A DNA stretch of 10,712 bases from the NCBI GenBank assembly GCA_013374385.1, contig QBUR01000170.1, positions 1 through 10,712 on the forward strand. Reading direction: 5' to 3'. The notes beneath the pieces are model-generated. The model ran no database searches. It had not been told where the DNA came from and worked only from the letters and a program-made list of their open reading frames with translations. The DNA comes from Candidatus Methanocomedens sp. Lineage in GTDB: Archaea; Halobacteriota; Methanosarcinia; Methanosarcinales; Methanocomedenaceae. A program made the translations under genes and the position numbers. The first letter of the stretch is position 1. Every line of letters starts with the position of its first letter. Below are positions 1-6,801 of this stretch, in pieces.

Positions 1-200
1 TGAAATTTATTCATCCTGATTGTAAATATCTTCTATCCACACAGATTAACAAAATTATTCTTACATCGTGTTACTAAAATAGAAAAACTTATTACCAATA
101 AGTCCCAATAACAGGAAATGCAGATGGCAGTAAATGAATATACAAGCCATAAAAACGCCAGGGGAATAAGGTCAGTCACATGAAAAAACCCCATCCTCCG

Positions 201-208
201 TAAATACA
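201..208 (+). promoter_or_regulatory. Possible TATA box (box A) for the NikR-like gene
   Basis: TAAATACA resembles an archaeal box A. With the usual 25-30 nt spacing, transcription would begin near 228-235, inside the left arm of the inverted repeat at 225-261, so a protein bound to that repeat would block initiation. No convincing BRE is visible, and AT-rich alternatives exist (for example around 136-142), so this is a weak call. Confidence 0.25.
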
Positions 209-224
209 TCTGCACCATAAACCT

Positions 225-261
225 AAAACGCAGAGGGTTGCTCCTCATCTCTCTGCGTTTT
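225..261. promoter_or_regulatory. 11-bp perfect inverted repeat, candidate operator of the NikR-like regulator
   Basis: The left arm AAAACGCAGAG (225-235) and right arm CTCTGCGTTTT (251-261) are exact inverse complements separated by 15 nt. The next two bases inward add a G-U and a G-C pair if it is read as RNA. The repeat ends 30 nt before the ATG at 292. Known NikR tetramers bind two half-sites about two helical turns apart (E. coli: 6-bp half-sites with a 16-nt spacer). This repeat has that geometry although its sequence differs, so autoregulation is a reasonable inference. An RNA hairpin or the terminator of an upstream gene are alternatives. Confidence 0.5.
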
Positions 262-291
262 CTATCCATTATTAATATTGGGAACATCCGG

Positions 292-708
292 ATGACAGAA
301 GAATTAGTCAGGATTGGAATTGCACTCCCTGATAATTTATTGACACATTTTGACGAATTACTGATAAATAATGGACACTCATCAAGATCTGATGCCATCA
401 GGGATGCCATCAGGAGGTACATCCAGTATCATGACTGGATGAATGATGTTAAAGGTGAACGAGTCGGAATATTAACAATTGTCTACAATCCGTTGAAGAC
501 AGGTTTACCCACCATTATTGAAAAAATATTATTCGAATCAAATGAAATATTCCTTTCCTCGCTGCGGGTTTCTATAAACAGCGATTATTACCTGCGCATT
601 ATGGTTCTGCGTGGAGAAGGAGAACATCTGGTAAAGCTGACGGAAAAATTAAGTGCCCAAAAAGGAGTGATACATGTGAAACTGAACACAGTGAACTTCA
701 TTGAATAA
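292..708 (+). CDS. NikR-like ribbon-helix-helix regulator lacking the nickel ligands
   Basis: A 138-residue transcription factor with the NikR plan. Residues about 5-45 form the ribbon-helix-helix DNA-binding domain, with a beta strand followed by the RSDAIRDAIRRYI helix. Residues about 56-136 form the ACT-like C-terminal domain that in NikR makes the tetramer and binds nickel. Aligned by eye with E. coli and Pyrococcus NikR, the four high-affinity nickel ligands (His76, His87, His89, Cys95 in E. coli) fall at Phe81, Arg92, Ser94 and Tyr100, so all are lost. The fold is otherwise well kept (ITIVYN-like core strand, the SSLxV strand, KGVxH near the end). The ATG at 292 is chosen because the RHH strand follows at once; the in-frame TTG at 238 would place coding sequence through the inverted repeat. 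Its DNA target is probably that repeat, but the effector is unknown. It converges on the MacB-type permease. Confidence 0.85.
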   Translation: MTEELVRIGIALPDNLLTHFDELLINNGHSSRSDAIRDAIRRYIQYHDWMNDVKGERVGILTIVYNPLKTGLPTIIEKILFESNEIFLSSLRVSINSDYYLRIMVLRGEGEHLVKLTEKLSAQKGVIHVKLNTVNFIE

Positions 709-805
709 GGTTACTTAATTAAGGTTATAACCCATCTTTGACAGACAATAGAATGACAGCAGTAGATATTATTGCAATATTTATCCTTCTAACAATCATC
801 ACCAC
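709..805. other. Convergent intergenic spacer with two adjoining palindromes
   Basis: The space between the NikR-like gene and the permease stop carries the 10-bp palindromes CTTAATTAAG (714-723) and GGTTATAACC (723-732), sharing one base. The word AAGGTTA also occurs as a direct repeat at 707-713 and 721-727. A hairpin for termination from both sides is possible, but no long T tract follows, so terminator function is only a guess. Confidence 0.3.
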
Positions 806-2005
806 TTAAAGCTGTCTTAGCGCTTTGACCGGGTCCAGTTTTGCACCTCTCCATGCCGGATATATACCTGCGATAACAGATATGACTAATGATATCAAGA
901 ACCCGGCTACAAGTATTTGAATATTTATTACTGTTAAATGTTCGAAATCTCCGATTCCCAACTGTGCTATCAGCATAGGCCTGCCTACTCTGTCTATCAA
1001 AAAGGAAAAAATAATCCCGAGCAAGTCGCCAAGTATCCCACCCAGTACACCTATGATGATACATTCGGATAGGAACATCCTGATTATGTCCGGTTCTGAT
1101 GCCCCTATGGCCTTGGTAATTCCTATTTCATGAGTCCGCTCATACACCGAGACAATCATCGTATTTATTATCATGAGCCCGCCCACGATCAATGATATGC
1201 CTGAAAAGAACGCAAGGACAAGGGTCACACCGTTCATTATTTTATTGACTGAATCTATTTCATCCTGTGCACTATAGCAGGTCAGCCCCAGTTTCTCAAT
1301 GGCAGTTCTTGCACCCGGAGCCTGGCTGGACTTGTCCAGCTTAACCATAATGCCGTCATAAACATCCTTCCCGGTAAGCTCCCTTGCAACATTAATGTCA
1401 ATGAATGCCTGATCATCGGTATCGGTATCGGTCCCGGTAGGTTTTAATCTGCCTGCTATAATGAAGGTAATATCCTTATCTATCGCCCTGCCTTCTTCTC
1501 CATATAACCTGATCGTAGCATCTATAGAGTTTCCAATCTCTGCCCCCTCTATCTTACTGAATTTTTCCCCCACATCGCTTCCCAGCACGATCTGGTATGT
1601 TCCTTCCTTAAACCACATGCCAGTTTCAAGTTGTAAATTTTTGGCATCCATGTATTCCGCTGAAATGCCGTTGACCTCAAAATATGTCTTATTTGATGTC
1701 ACATATGCATCCTTAACATACGGGGCAACAACAGACCCGGATTCCCTGACTGCACGTACTTTTGATTCAGTTATCAGGATAATATTTCCATTGCTGAGCC
1801 CCGGAGATACTTCTATTAATGTCAGGTCATGGGATTTTTGGATCTCTTCAACTGCATTGACACGAATTCCCTCTCCAAGCGATGTAACTCCGACCACGGC
1901 CGCAACACCTACTGATATCCCCAATAAGATTAATAGTGTTCTAACCTTTTTGATGCGCAGTTGCCTCATTGCCAGTAAGAATGCTTCAATCAATAATTTC
2001 ACCAT
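806..2005 (-). CDS. MacB/FtsX-type ABC transporter permease
   Basis: A 399-residue membrane subunit with MacB topology: TM1 at about 21-43, a large extracytoplasmic domain at about 45-255, then three membrane segments at about 258-284, 313-338 and 360-383. The cytoplasmic coupling motif typical of the family, RTHEIGITKAIGA, lies at 290-302, and the usual end PAWRGAKLDPVKAL at 383-396. Proteins of this group pair with a LolD/MacB-like ATPase and act as mechanotransmitters or exporters for peptides, lipoproteins or drugs rather than as channels. The ATG at 2005 overlaps the ATPase gene by 20 nt, indicating translational coupling. It is the last gene of the minus-strand run. A short acidic TDTDTD stretch at 192-197 is encoded by a triplicated GGTATC-type repeat. 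The substrate cannot be read from the sequence, but context suggests the DUF3344 surface proteins or their ligand. Confidence 0.9.
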   Translation of the reverse strand: MVKLLIEAFLLAMRQLRIKKVRTLLILLGISVGVAAVVGVTSLGEGIRVNAVEEIQKSHDLTLIEVSPGLSNGNIILITESKVRAVRESGSVVAPYVKDAYVTSNKTYFEVNGISAEYMDAKNLQLETGMWFKEGTYQIVLGSDVGEKFSKIEGAEIGNSIDATIRLYGEEGRAIDKDITFIIAGRLKPTGTDTDTDDQAFIDINVARELTGKDVYDGIMVKLDKSSQAPGARTAIEKLGLTCYSAQDEIDSVNKIMNGVTLVLAFFSGISLIVGGLMIINTMIVSVYERTHEIGITKAIGASEPDIIRMFLSECIIIGVLGGILGDLLGIIFSFLIDRVGRPMLIAQLGIGDFEHLTVINIQILVAGFLISLVISVIAGIYPAWRGAKLDPVKALRQL

Positions 2006-2660
2006 CCGTTATTGTGATCACCCTGTCAGCATTGTTAGCCATTACCATGTCATGTGTTGTAACAATGAATGTGATCCCCTGTTCTTTATTCAGCTTCTTC
2101 ATAAGGTCAATGATTTTCCCACCGGTCTTTGAATCAATATTCCCGGTTGGTTCATCTGCCAGGATAAGCCTGGGATTGTTTGCAAGTGCCCGGGCTATGG
2201 ACACGCGCTGCTGCTCACCTCCGGATAGTTCTGAAGGGAGATGAAGCGCCCTGTCTCTCAATCCCACAGATTCTAACAGTTCTTCTGCCCTCTCCTTACG
2301 CTCTGACTTTGGAATCTTGTTAAAATACATGGGATACCATACATTCTCCAGAGCATTCATAGTTGATATGAGGTTAAATCCCTGGAAGACGAACCCCATT
2401 GTTTGCCTGTGCAGCTTCACAAGACTGCCGGCATTTCCATAGTCGATCTTCTCATCATCTATATAGACATCCCCGCTGCTGGGTTTATCCAGACATCCTA
2501 CTATGTTGAGCAGTGTAGATTTCCCTGACCCGGACGGGCCCATTATCGAAACAAACTCGCCGCTGGCAACAGCCAGGTTTACATCATTGAGTGCCACCAC
2601 CTGGTTCCCTGAGCCAAAAGTGTAGTACTTTCCCAGTCCCCGTGTCTCAACCATGTACAT
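1986..2660 (-). CDS. MacB/LolD-type ABC transporter ATP-binding protein
   Basis: A complete 224-residue nucleotide-binding subunit. The Walker A motif GPSGSGKST is at 41-49, the Q-loop Gln at 93, the signature LSGGE at 145-149, Walker B LILADE at 165-170 with the catalytic Glu170, the D-loop after PTGNID, and the switch His at 203. The pattern (ALNDVNL near the start, VFQGFNLI, ADEPTGNID) is that of the LolD/MacB/FtsE subfamily, which works with FtsX-fold permeases such as the next gene. The SD-like GGTGAG at 2671-2666 overlaps the TGA stop of the upstream DUF3344 gene and lies 5 nt before the ATG at 2660; the ATG at 2654 (spacing 11 nt) is an alternative start. The tight spacing puts it in one operon with the surface proteins upstream. 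Bound to the cytoplasmic face, it powers the permease by ATP hydrolysis. Confidence 0.95.
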   Translation of the reverse strand: MYMVETRGLGKYYTFGSGNQVVALNDVNLAVASGEFVSIMGPSGSGKSTLLNIVGCLDKPSSGDVYIDDEKIDYGNAGSLVKLHRQTMGFVFQGFNLISTMNALENVWYPMYFNKIPKSERKERAEELLESVGLRDRALHLPSELSGGEQQRVSIARALANNPRLILADEPTGNIDSKTGGKIIDLMKKLNKEQGITFIVTTHDMVMANNADRVITITDGEIID

Positions 2661-2666
2661 AATTAC

Positions 2667-3722
2667 TCACCTTTTACCTGCCACATAAGCAATGGACATT
2701 GCAATAATCCCCATCAGTAATTCAAAACCTGTGGTCTTTTTCGCGTTCGCCCCATCTTCATCTTCAAACTCCAGTACCATGATCGCATTTGTCACTAACA
2801 TGTAATCACCGCTGTCCTGTATGCTGGCAAAATTATCTTTGGTTTTCAGGTAATTTGTTACTTCCCGCTCGTCAATAGCGATCTGGGCTGATTCACTTGT
2901 CATGTAAATGTCTTTCCACACTTTTCCGCTGCCGAATAATATTTTGATAATATCGCCCAGAATGGGCGTGACTTCGGCTTTCTCGTTAAAATAAAGCTTA
3001 TTGCGAGTCTGTTTTGCGCCTTGGGTTAAGCCCCCTGATGGAGAAGCAGTTATCAGGTATGCCCTGCTCACCTTTTCTGTATTTACATCACCTTTGAAAT
3101 ATGTGGTTGTTGTAGCCATTTCCGGTGTGATACCATGTTCAGCATAGATCATATCACAACCTTCATTGACCCAGTATTCGATAACTGGCGAGTCCTGATA
3201 TTCATAAATGATAAGCAATCCGATTCCCTGTAAACAAAATGTCCGCTCGTCGTTGGCCGAATTTTGTAATGATATCGAATAAGTGCCATTTTCGTGTATC
3301 CGATCGCTCAGATCATATACATCTGTGCCTGAAAAGAAGTCATATCTCGCTGCAAATCCTTTGGTATCGGTATATCTTGAATCATGTGACACCGGGCTCA
3401 CAACCCCACGATGAATAACTGATGCATTCATCACCGGATATATACCTTCCAGACCATTTTTACTCCACACCCAGTACGTATATGCCCTTACATACCGGAT
3501 ACTTGCACCGGCCGGAACAACAACTTCAAAGTCAACCGTATAGGTATCATTGGACTTCATCTCACCGCTGTATTTGCTGTTGCCAAGAGTAAATTCGACA
3601 CCGCCCGGGTGTACATCATGCAAAACAGTAGTCAGCGGTTTGTCGCCAGCATACGATGCAGATGCCGGGAAAATGACTATAATCAGAAGACTAAGTAAAA
3701 TTATACACGATTTCATCAACAT
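2667..3722 (-). CDS. DUF3344-like surface protein with a PGF-CTERM-like tail
   Basis: A secreted, anchored protein of about 351 residues. The N-terminus is a signal peptide: a short lysine-bearing start, a long hydrophobic core, then an ASASYAG-type cleavage region. The body is a beta-rich DUF3344-like domain, recognised by the YVRAYTYWVW strand and the IEYWVNEGCDMIYAEHG element that its two neighbours match only loosely, so this is the most divergent of the three. The end has TTGFE, a hydrophobic stretch and a final GKR. This resembles the PGF-CTERM sorting signal read by archaeosortase A in other euryarchaea, with Thr in place of Pro. The ATG at 3722 is chosen because GAGG lies 6 nt upstream; a TTG at 3743 and ATGs at 3734 and 3716 are other in-frame starts. 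The gene overlaps the preceding DUF3344 gene by about 32 nt and is followed after 6 nt by the ABC ATPase. Ligand unknown. Confidence 0.75.
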   Translation of the reverse strand: MLMKSCIILLSLLIIVIFPASASYAGDKPLTTVLHDVHPGGVEFTLGNSKYSGEMKSNDTYTVDFEVVVPAGASIRYVRAYTYWVWSKNGLEGIYPVMNASVIHRGVVSPVSHDSRYTDTKGFAARYDFFSGTDVYDLSDRIHENGTYSISLQNSANDERTFCLQGIGLLIIYEYQDSPVIEYWVNEGCDMIYAEHGITPEMATTTTYFKGDVNTEKVSRAYLITASPSGGLTQGAKQTRNKLYFNEKAEVTPILGDIIKILFGSGKVWKDIYMTSESAQIAIDEREVTNYLKTKDNFASIQDSGDYMLVTNAIMVLEFEDEDGANAKKTTGFELLMGIIAMSIAYVAGKR

Positions 3723-5451
3723 TATTTTCCTCATCTGATTCAATTATATAGTTCTTCTCGTCTACTATCGCTTTGAGGGTATGTTCGCCCCCTTCAACCG
3801 TTACCATCATTTCCTCTTCCATTGAAGAACTACCTTCCAGCTCCTGGATATGCAGTGCCGCAATTTTTTCTTCATCGAGATATAAGTTAACATCAAATTG
3901 TCTGGCCGGTGACTCCCCACTATTTGTAATAACTATAGGGACCTGATAGTCTGTTTGTTGGTATTCGGTTCCGGGTCCGGTACACCCACTAAAACATGCA
4001 GCTACAATAAGAACTGCCAACAAGAAGGCTTTTCTTCTTCTAAGACTTCCAATAACCAGTAACATCAATAACGGTGATGATGCTTTAGCCAGGCTGTTTT
4101 CAGTTTCGGTCTTTCTGGTTTCTCCTATGGAAATCGACAGATCGGGTCTGGTATTGACATCTACTTCTGCCTCATAGATATTGTTATTTTCATCCGACTC
4201 CTGTACTGCATTTTCCGGATCGACAATTATCTCCAGAAGATGGGGTCCTGCCGTAGCATGCCAGTTGATTGTTGATCTGATAACACCGCTGGCATCCATA
4301 TATACTTCTGTCGTTGAAGCCTCACTGCCGTCAACATTCAACCTGATTTTGAACATCCCTTCATGCAGTCCACCAGGATTACCTATCACAATCGGAATCT
4401 CAACATCATTTTCCTCAATAAGACTATTTTCATCCATCTCAACTTCGATTGATAGATCCGGTACAGGATTGGTATCTGTCGTGTGCTTCAATACCAGTGA
4501 CGTGATGACCGGGTGCAGATAGTCTTCACCTTCATCTTCTCTGATCTCTCCATCTCCATCCAGGTCACGTCCCATAAGGAATGTAAGGACATTATCTGTC
4601 TGTGTATATTCGAGCACATCGAAGCATTCAATATCAAAGTAACTGCTCCGAATGCCTGAACCGGAACAGGCATCACCACTCACCTCATTGGCAATATCCG
4701 TAACTCCTATCTGGTATCCCATATCCTGGAGATATTGAGGTGTGGTCCCAAGCTGGTGGCCATTAAGTTGCAGATAATCCGGCAGGCCCTTTGAACTTGT
4801 CAGATAAACTACTGTAATATCAGCTCCGTCCAGACTGTTCTGGTCCTGCATATCATTGAAAAATACGGATGTCTCATAATTTATATTCTCCTGATTTCCG
4901 CTCCATCCCCCACTATGGAGATTCATATTCCCGTCAAATATCTTGTAGCTGATCTCGGGTGCATTCTCGTCTTCATAGACTGCGGTGAGTACAGCGCCGT
5001 ACACCCTGCCGTCAAGTTTATTACCAGGCTCTCCCTGGCTTGTTTCAATAATCACTGTATTCTCGCCGTTTATAGTAATATCAGTTACATCATAGTATAC
5101 CCAGTAAACACCATGACCTGAACAGTACACGTTTGTGCTGTCATCATTAATACCCAGCAGCGGTACTTTATCCATGCTTTTGCCGTTCATGTCAACCTGT
5201 ATCCATCCTTCATACTCTTCCTTCCCCCCCCAGATACCGACATACAGGCGTGACCACCTGATATGACCATCCGGCACATCAAATTCCTGGGAGTAAGGTG
5301 GAAATTCCAGGCCGTGGCCACCGTTTATGTATACTCCACCATTAAGCGTGCCCTGTGAAGCGATTGTAAACGGTATGCCGTCATATGAATAGCTCGCCTG
5401 GACTGCCGGAATGAACATGAACAGCAGTAAAATAATAACAATTTTATTCAT
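3691..5451 (-). CDS. DUF3344 surface protein with EF-hand and CARDB domains, and an embedded membrane segment
   Basis: A 586-residue secreted protein. Residues 1-19 are a signal peptide ending at VQA-S. The DUF3344 domain runs from about 25 to 325 and shows the GGVYINGGHGL motif (38-48), shared with the 6798-7724 gene. At 296-307 there is an exact EF-hand loop pattern (Asp296, Asp298, Asp300, Gly301, Ile303, Glu307), so calcium binding is likely. A CARDB domain follows at about 331-430. A second CARDB begins at 436 (RPDLSISI) but is interrupted at about 443-496 by a hydrophobic stretch, the basic RRRK (471-474), a second hydrophobic stretch and a lipobox-like FSGC ending at Cys490; the CARDB then resumes (YQVPIVITNSG) to the end. 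This could be a fusion of an anchored protein with a lipoprotein. GTGA 6 nt before the ATG at 5451 is the likely ribosome binding site. Ligand unknown. Confidence 0.8.
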   Translation of the reverse strand: MNKIVIILLLFMFIPAVQASYSYDGIPFTIASQGTLNGGVYINGGHGLEFPPYSQEFDVPDGHIRWSRLYVGIWGGKEEYEGWIQVDMNGKSMDKVPLLGINDDSTNVYCSGHGVYWVYYDVTDITINGENTVIIETSQGEPGNKLDGRVYGAVLTAVYEDENAPEISYKIFDGNMNLHSGGWSGNQENINYETSVFFNDMQDQNSLDGADITVVYLTSSKGLPDYLQLNGHQLGTTPQYLQDMGYQIGVTDIANEVSGDACSGSGIRSSYFDIECFDVLEYTQTDNVLTFLMGRDLDGDGEIREDEGEDYLHPVITSLVLKHTTDTNPVPDLSIEVEMDENSLIEENDVEIPIVIGNPGGLHEGMFKIRLNVDGSEASTTEVYMDASGVIRSTINWHATAGPHLLEIIVDPENAVQESDENNNIYEAEVDVNTRPDLSISIGETRKTETENSLAKASSPLLMLLVIGSLRRRKAFLLAVLIVAACFSGCTGPGTEYQQTDYQVPIVITNSGESPARQFDVNLYLDEEKIAALHIQELEGSSSMEEEMMVTVEGGEHTLKAIVDEKNYIIESDEENNVDEIVYNFT

Positions 5452-5510
5452 AATACTTCACTTCATTGCTGAACATCCTTTGCAGTGGCAGCAAACAAAA
5501 AGTTACCCAC

Positions 5511-5720
5511 TCAATCCTGTGGATCTCCCAATTTTTCAATCGCCCTGCGAAGATGGCTGCCCGCCTTATCCATAGCATCTGCAGCTAATAACAGTTCAGT
5601 TTCAATATCCTGAAACCCCATCTTTCCAGCTTCATGTGCTTGTTTTCGAAAGCCATCAGCATGGCTGCTATTGTGCTCAGCCCAATGTTCCAATTTATGT
5701 TTCATTTGTCCAGGTTTCAT
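5511..5720 (-). CDS. Small His-rich helical protein, possible metal binder
   Basis: A 69-residue soluble protein predicted to be two helices (about 3-30 and 36-64) with no signal peptide or membrane segment. The first helix has His at 8, 12, 16 and 20, an i+4 ladder on one helical face, within the motif HWAEHNSSH (12-20); further His residues are at 29 and 56. This is a plausible metal or cofactor site. I have an impression of HWxEHNxxH as a recurring motif of small prokaryotic helical proteins, but cannot name a characterised member. The ATG at 5720 follows the TAA of the S-component gene after a single nucleotide, the same junction as between EcfT and the first DUF3344 gene, so it is certainly cotranscribed and probably translationally coupled. 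An in-frame ATG at 5705 is less likely. A cytoplasmic carrier or chaperone for the imported substrate is an inference. Confidence 0.7.
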   Translation of the reverse strand: MKPGQMKHKLEHWAEHNSSHADGFRKQAHEAGKMGFQDIETELLLAADAMDKAGSHLRRAIEKLGDPQD

Positions 5721-5721
5721 A

Positions 5722-6801
5722 TTACATCATTGCCCCTCTCACTTTTTTAGCAATACTATATCCTATTGCTCCCCCTATAAAACCTCCAATGGTAGCAATA
5801 CCCACTTCTCCCCACGCATACCAGGGGGCATAATATACCTTCCATACAGCTGGCGCAAAGAAGAAATAGAACATCCAATAAGCGTAAGCACTCCTTGCCA
5901 CCGCATAGATTATAGCCGTGCTCCGCCTGTCTGCATAATCTTTCTTGAATAACAATACCAGTATGTCCACGATTATGCCTTCGGTCATATACCACCCCAT
6001 CCAAACCGTGACATTGGTGCCCCATACGACAAGGGCAACGAGTTCGACTACCGTGAACAATAACGTCGCAGTGCCTGGTTTTCTCACAAGCTGCAATGCT
6101 ATTATCATCAAAACAGCCGTGGGTATAGTGAACAGCAGTCCCCCGAGCGGACCCAGCAGGTCATTGAAGGTCTGCCAGAACCACCTGAAAACAACACCGA
6201 TAAGCCCGGCCAGGAGAGCTATGGTAATGAGGTCTATTGTTGTGAATGACTCTAAAACCTTGAACTTCCAGGCAAATAAAAAAGCCAAAAAAATGATGGA
6301 TATACTTGCCAGCACAGTGCCGTAGGTTATCCATGAAGGCGGGGGGACTATCTCAATACCGTGGGTATAGCTGCTGGTTCTGGGACCGATACCGTCATCG
6401 AAACTTGCTGATATTACAAAACTTGCTTTTTTCTTGAATTCGATTGATTCGGGCGGCTTTACACTGAAAATAAATGATACGGATTCTCCGGGCCCTAACT
6501 CATCAATCCTGGCAGTTACTATGTTATTATCAGCACTGATGTTTTTCAGTGACTGTATTGGGATTTCGATATCCATCTGGAGCGGGACTTCTACCGATAC
6601 AATAATATTTTCCAGATTTTCATCCCCGGAATTGGTGAGGATGACCTGGCCCCTTTCATGCCATGATATACCGGCAACGAGTCGATTTTCCTGGTATATC
6701 TCCTTATTCTTCAAAGGTATGTTCATGCCTATATCAAGTTCTGCCGCTGCTAAATGGGGCAAAAAGAATAGTAGTAGCAGAAGTAAGGGCAGATGTTTCA
6801 T
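5722..6801 (-). CDS. ECF transporter S component (YkoE-like) fused to an extracytoplasmic domain
   Basis: A 359-residue membrane protein in two parts. Residues 1-20 are a signal peptide, and 21-155 a beta-rich ectodomain resembling an Ig/CARDB-like adhesive fold (ILTNSGDENLENI; LGPGESVSFIFSV). After a membrane helix at about 158-179, residues 186-352 look like an S (substrate-binding) component of the YkoE family: a hydrophobic multi-span region with GPLG (217-220), RKPG (240-243) and a glycine-rich last helix. YkoE family members (Pfam 'ABC_cobalt') are annotated for thiamine-precursor or metal uptake, so the substrate is open. The usual S component is around 180-200 residues without an ectodomain, so the N-terminal extension is distinctive. 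It starts within an ATGA overlap with the previous stop (6798-6801). EcfT upstream in the same run and the divergent ATPase complete the importer. Confidence 0.75.
   Translation of the reverse strand: MKHLPLLLLLLFFLPHLAAAELDIGMNIPLKNKEIYQENRLVAGISWHERGQVILTNSGDENLENIIVSVEVPLQMDIEIPIQSLKNISADNNIVTARIDELGPGESVSFIFSVKPPESIEFKKKASFVISASFDDGIGPRTSSYTHGIEIVPPPSWITYGTVLASISIIFLAFLFAWKFKVLESFTTIDLITIALLAGLIGVVFRWFWQTFNDLLGPLGGLLFTIPTAVLMIIALQLVRKPGTATLLFTVVELVALVVWGTNVTVWMGWYMTEGIIVDILVLLFKKDYADRRSTAIIYAVARSAYAYWMFYFFFAPAVWKVYYAPWYAWGEVGIATIGGFIGGAIGYSIAKKVRGAMM

Larger units (their letters stand above)
1..291. other. Upstream intergenic region, no supported gene
   Basis: No reading frame here has convincing coding character. 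The reading frame from base 3 is open only to a stop at 75-77 and resembles no family I know, so at most it is the tail of a gene outside the window. The region holds an AT-rich 7-bp hairpin (87-103, 3-nt loop), a TATA-like box (TAAATACA at 201-208) and the strong inverted repeat at 225-261. It is best read as the control region of the NikR-like gene. Confidence 0.5.

Noticed and set aside
87..103. An AT-rich 7-bp hairpin with a 3-nt loop
   Set aside because: All stem pairs but two are A-T and no T tract follows, so a terminator or operator role is unsupported.
124..183. A 19-codon reading frame with AGGA 7 nt upstream, a possible leader peptide
   Set aside because: Too short and without composition or repeat features to support it; the AGGA match is a chance-level motif.
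238..291. An 18-residue N-terminal extension of the NikR-like gene from a TTG at 238
   Set aside because: It lies across the inverted repeat, has no ribosome binding site, and the RHH domain begins right after the ATG at 292.
1411..1440. Triplicated ATCGGT-type repeat in the permease gene
   Set aside because: It only encodes the in-frame TDTDTD stretch; no sign of phase variation.
1461..2132. A 223-codon plus-strand frame and several others antisense to the MacB pair and DUF3344 genes
   Set aside because: They mirror real, motif-bearing genes on the opposite strand and have no recognisable domains.
3723..3743. Longer start (TTG at 3743) for the third DUF3344 gene
   Set aside because: GAGG lies 6 nt before the ATG at 3722, giving a cleaner signal peptide; the TTG has no site upstream.
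5452..5510. A T-rich terminator and new promoter in the longest gap of the minus-strand run
   Set aside because: The minus strand has only CTTTTTGTTTG and no clear TATA box, so readthrough is the simpler view.
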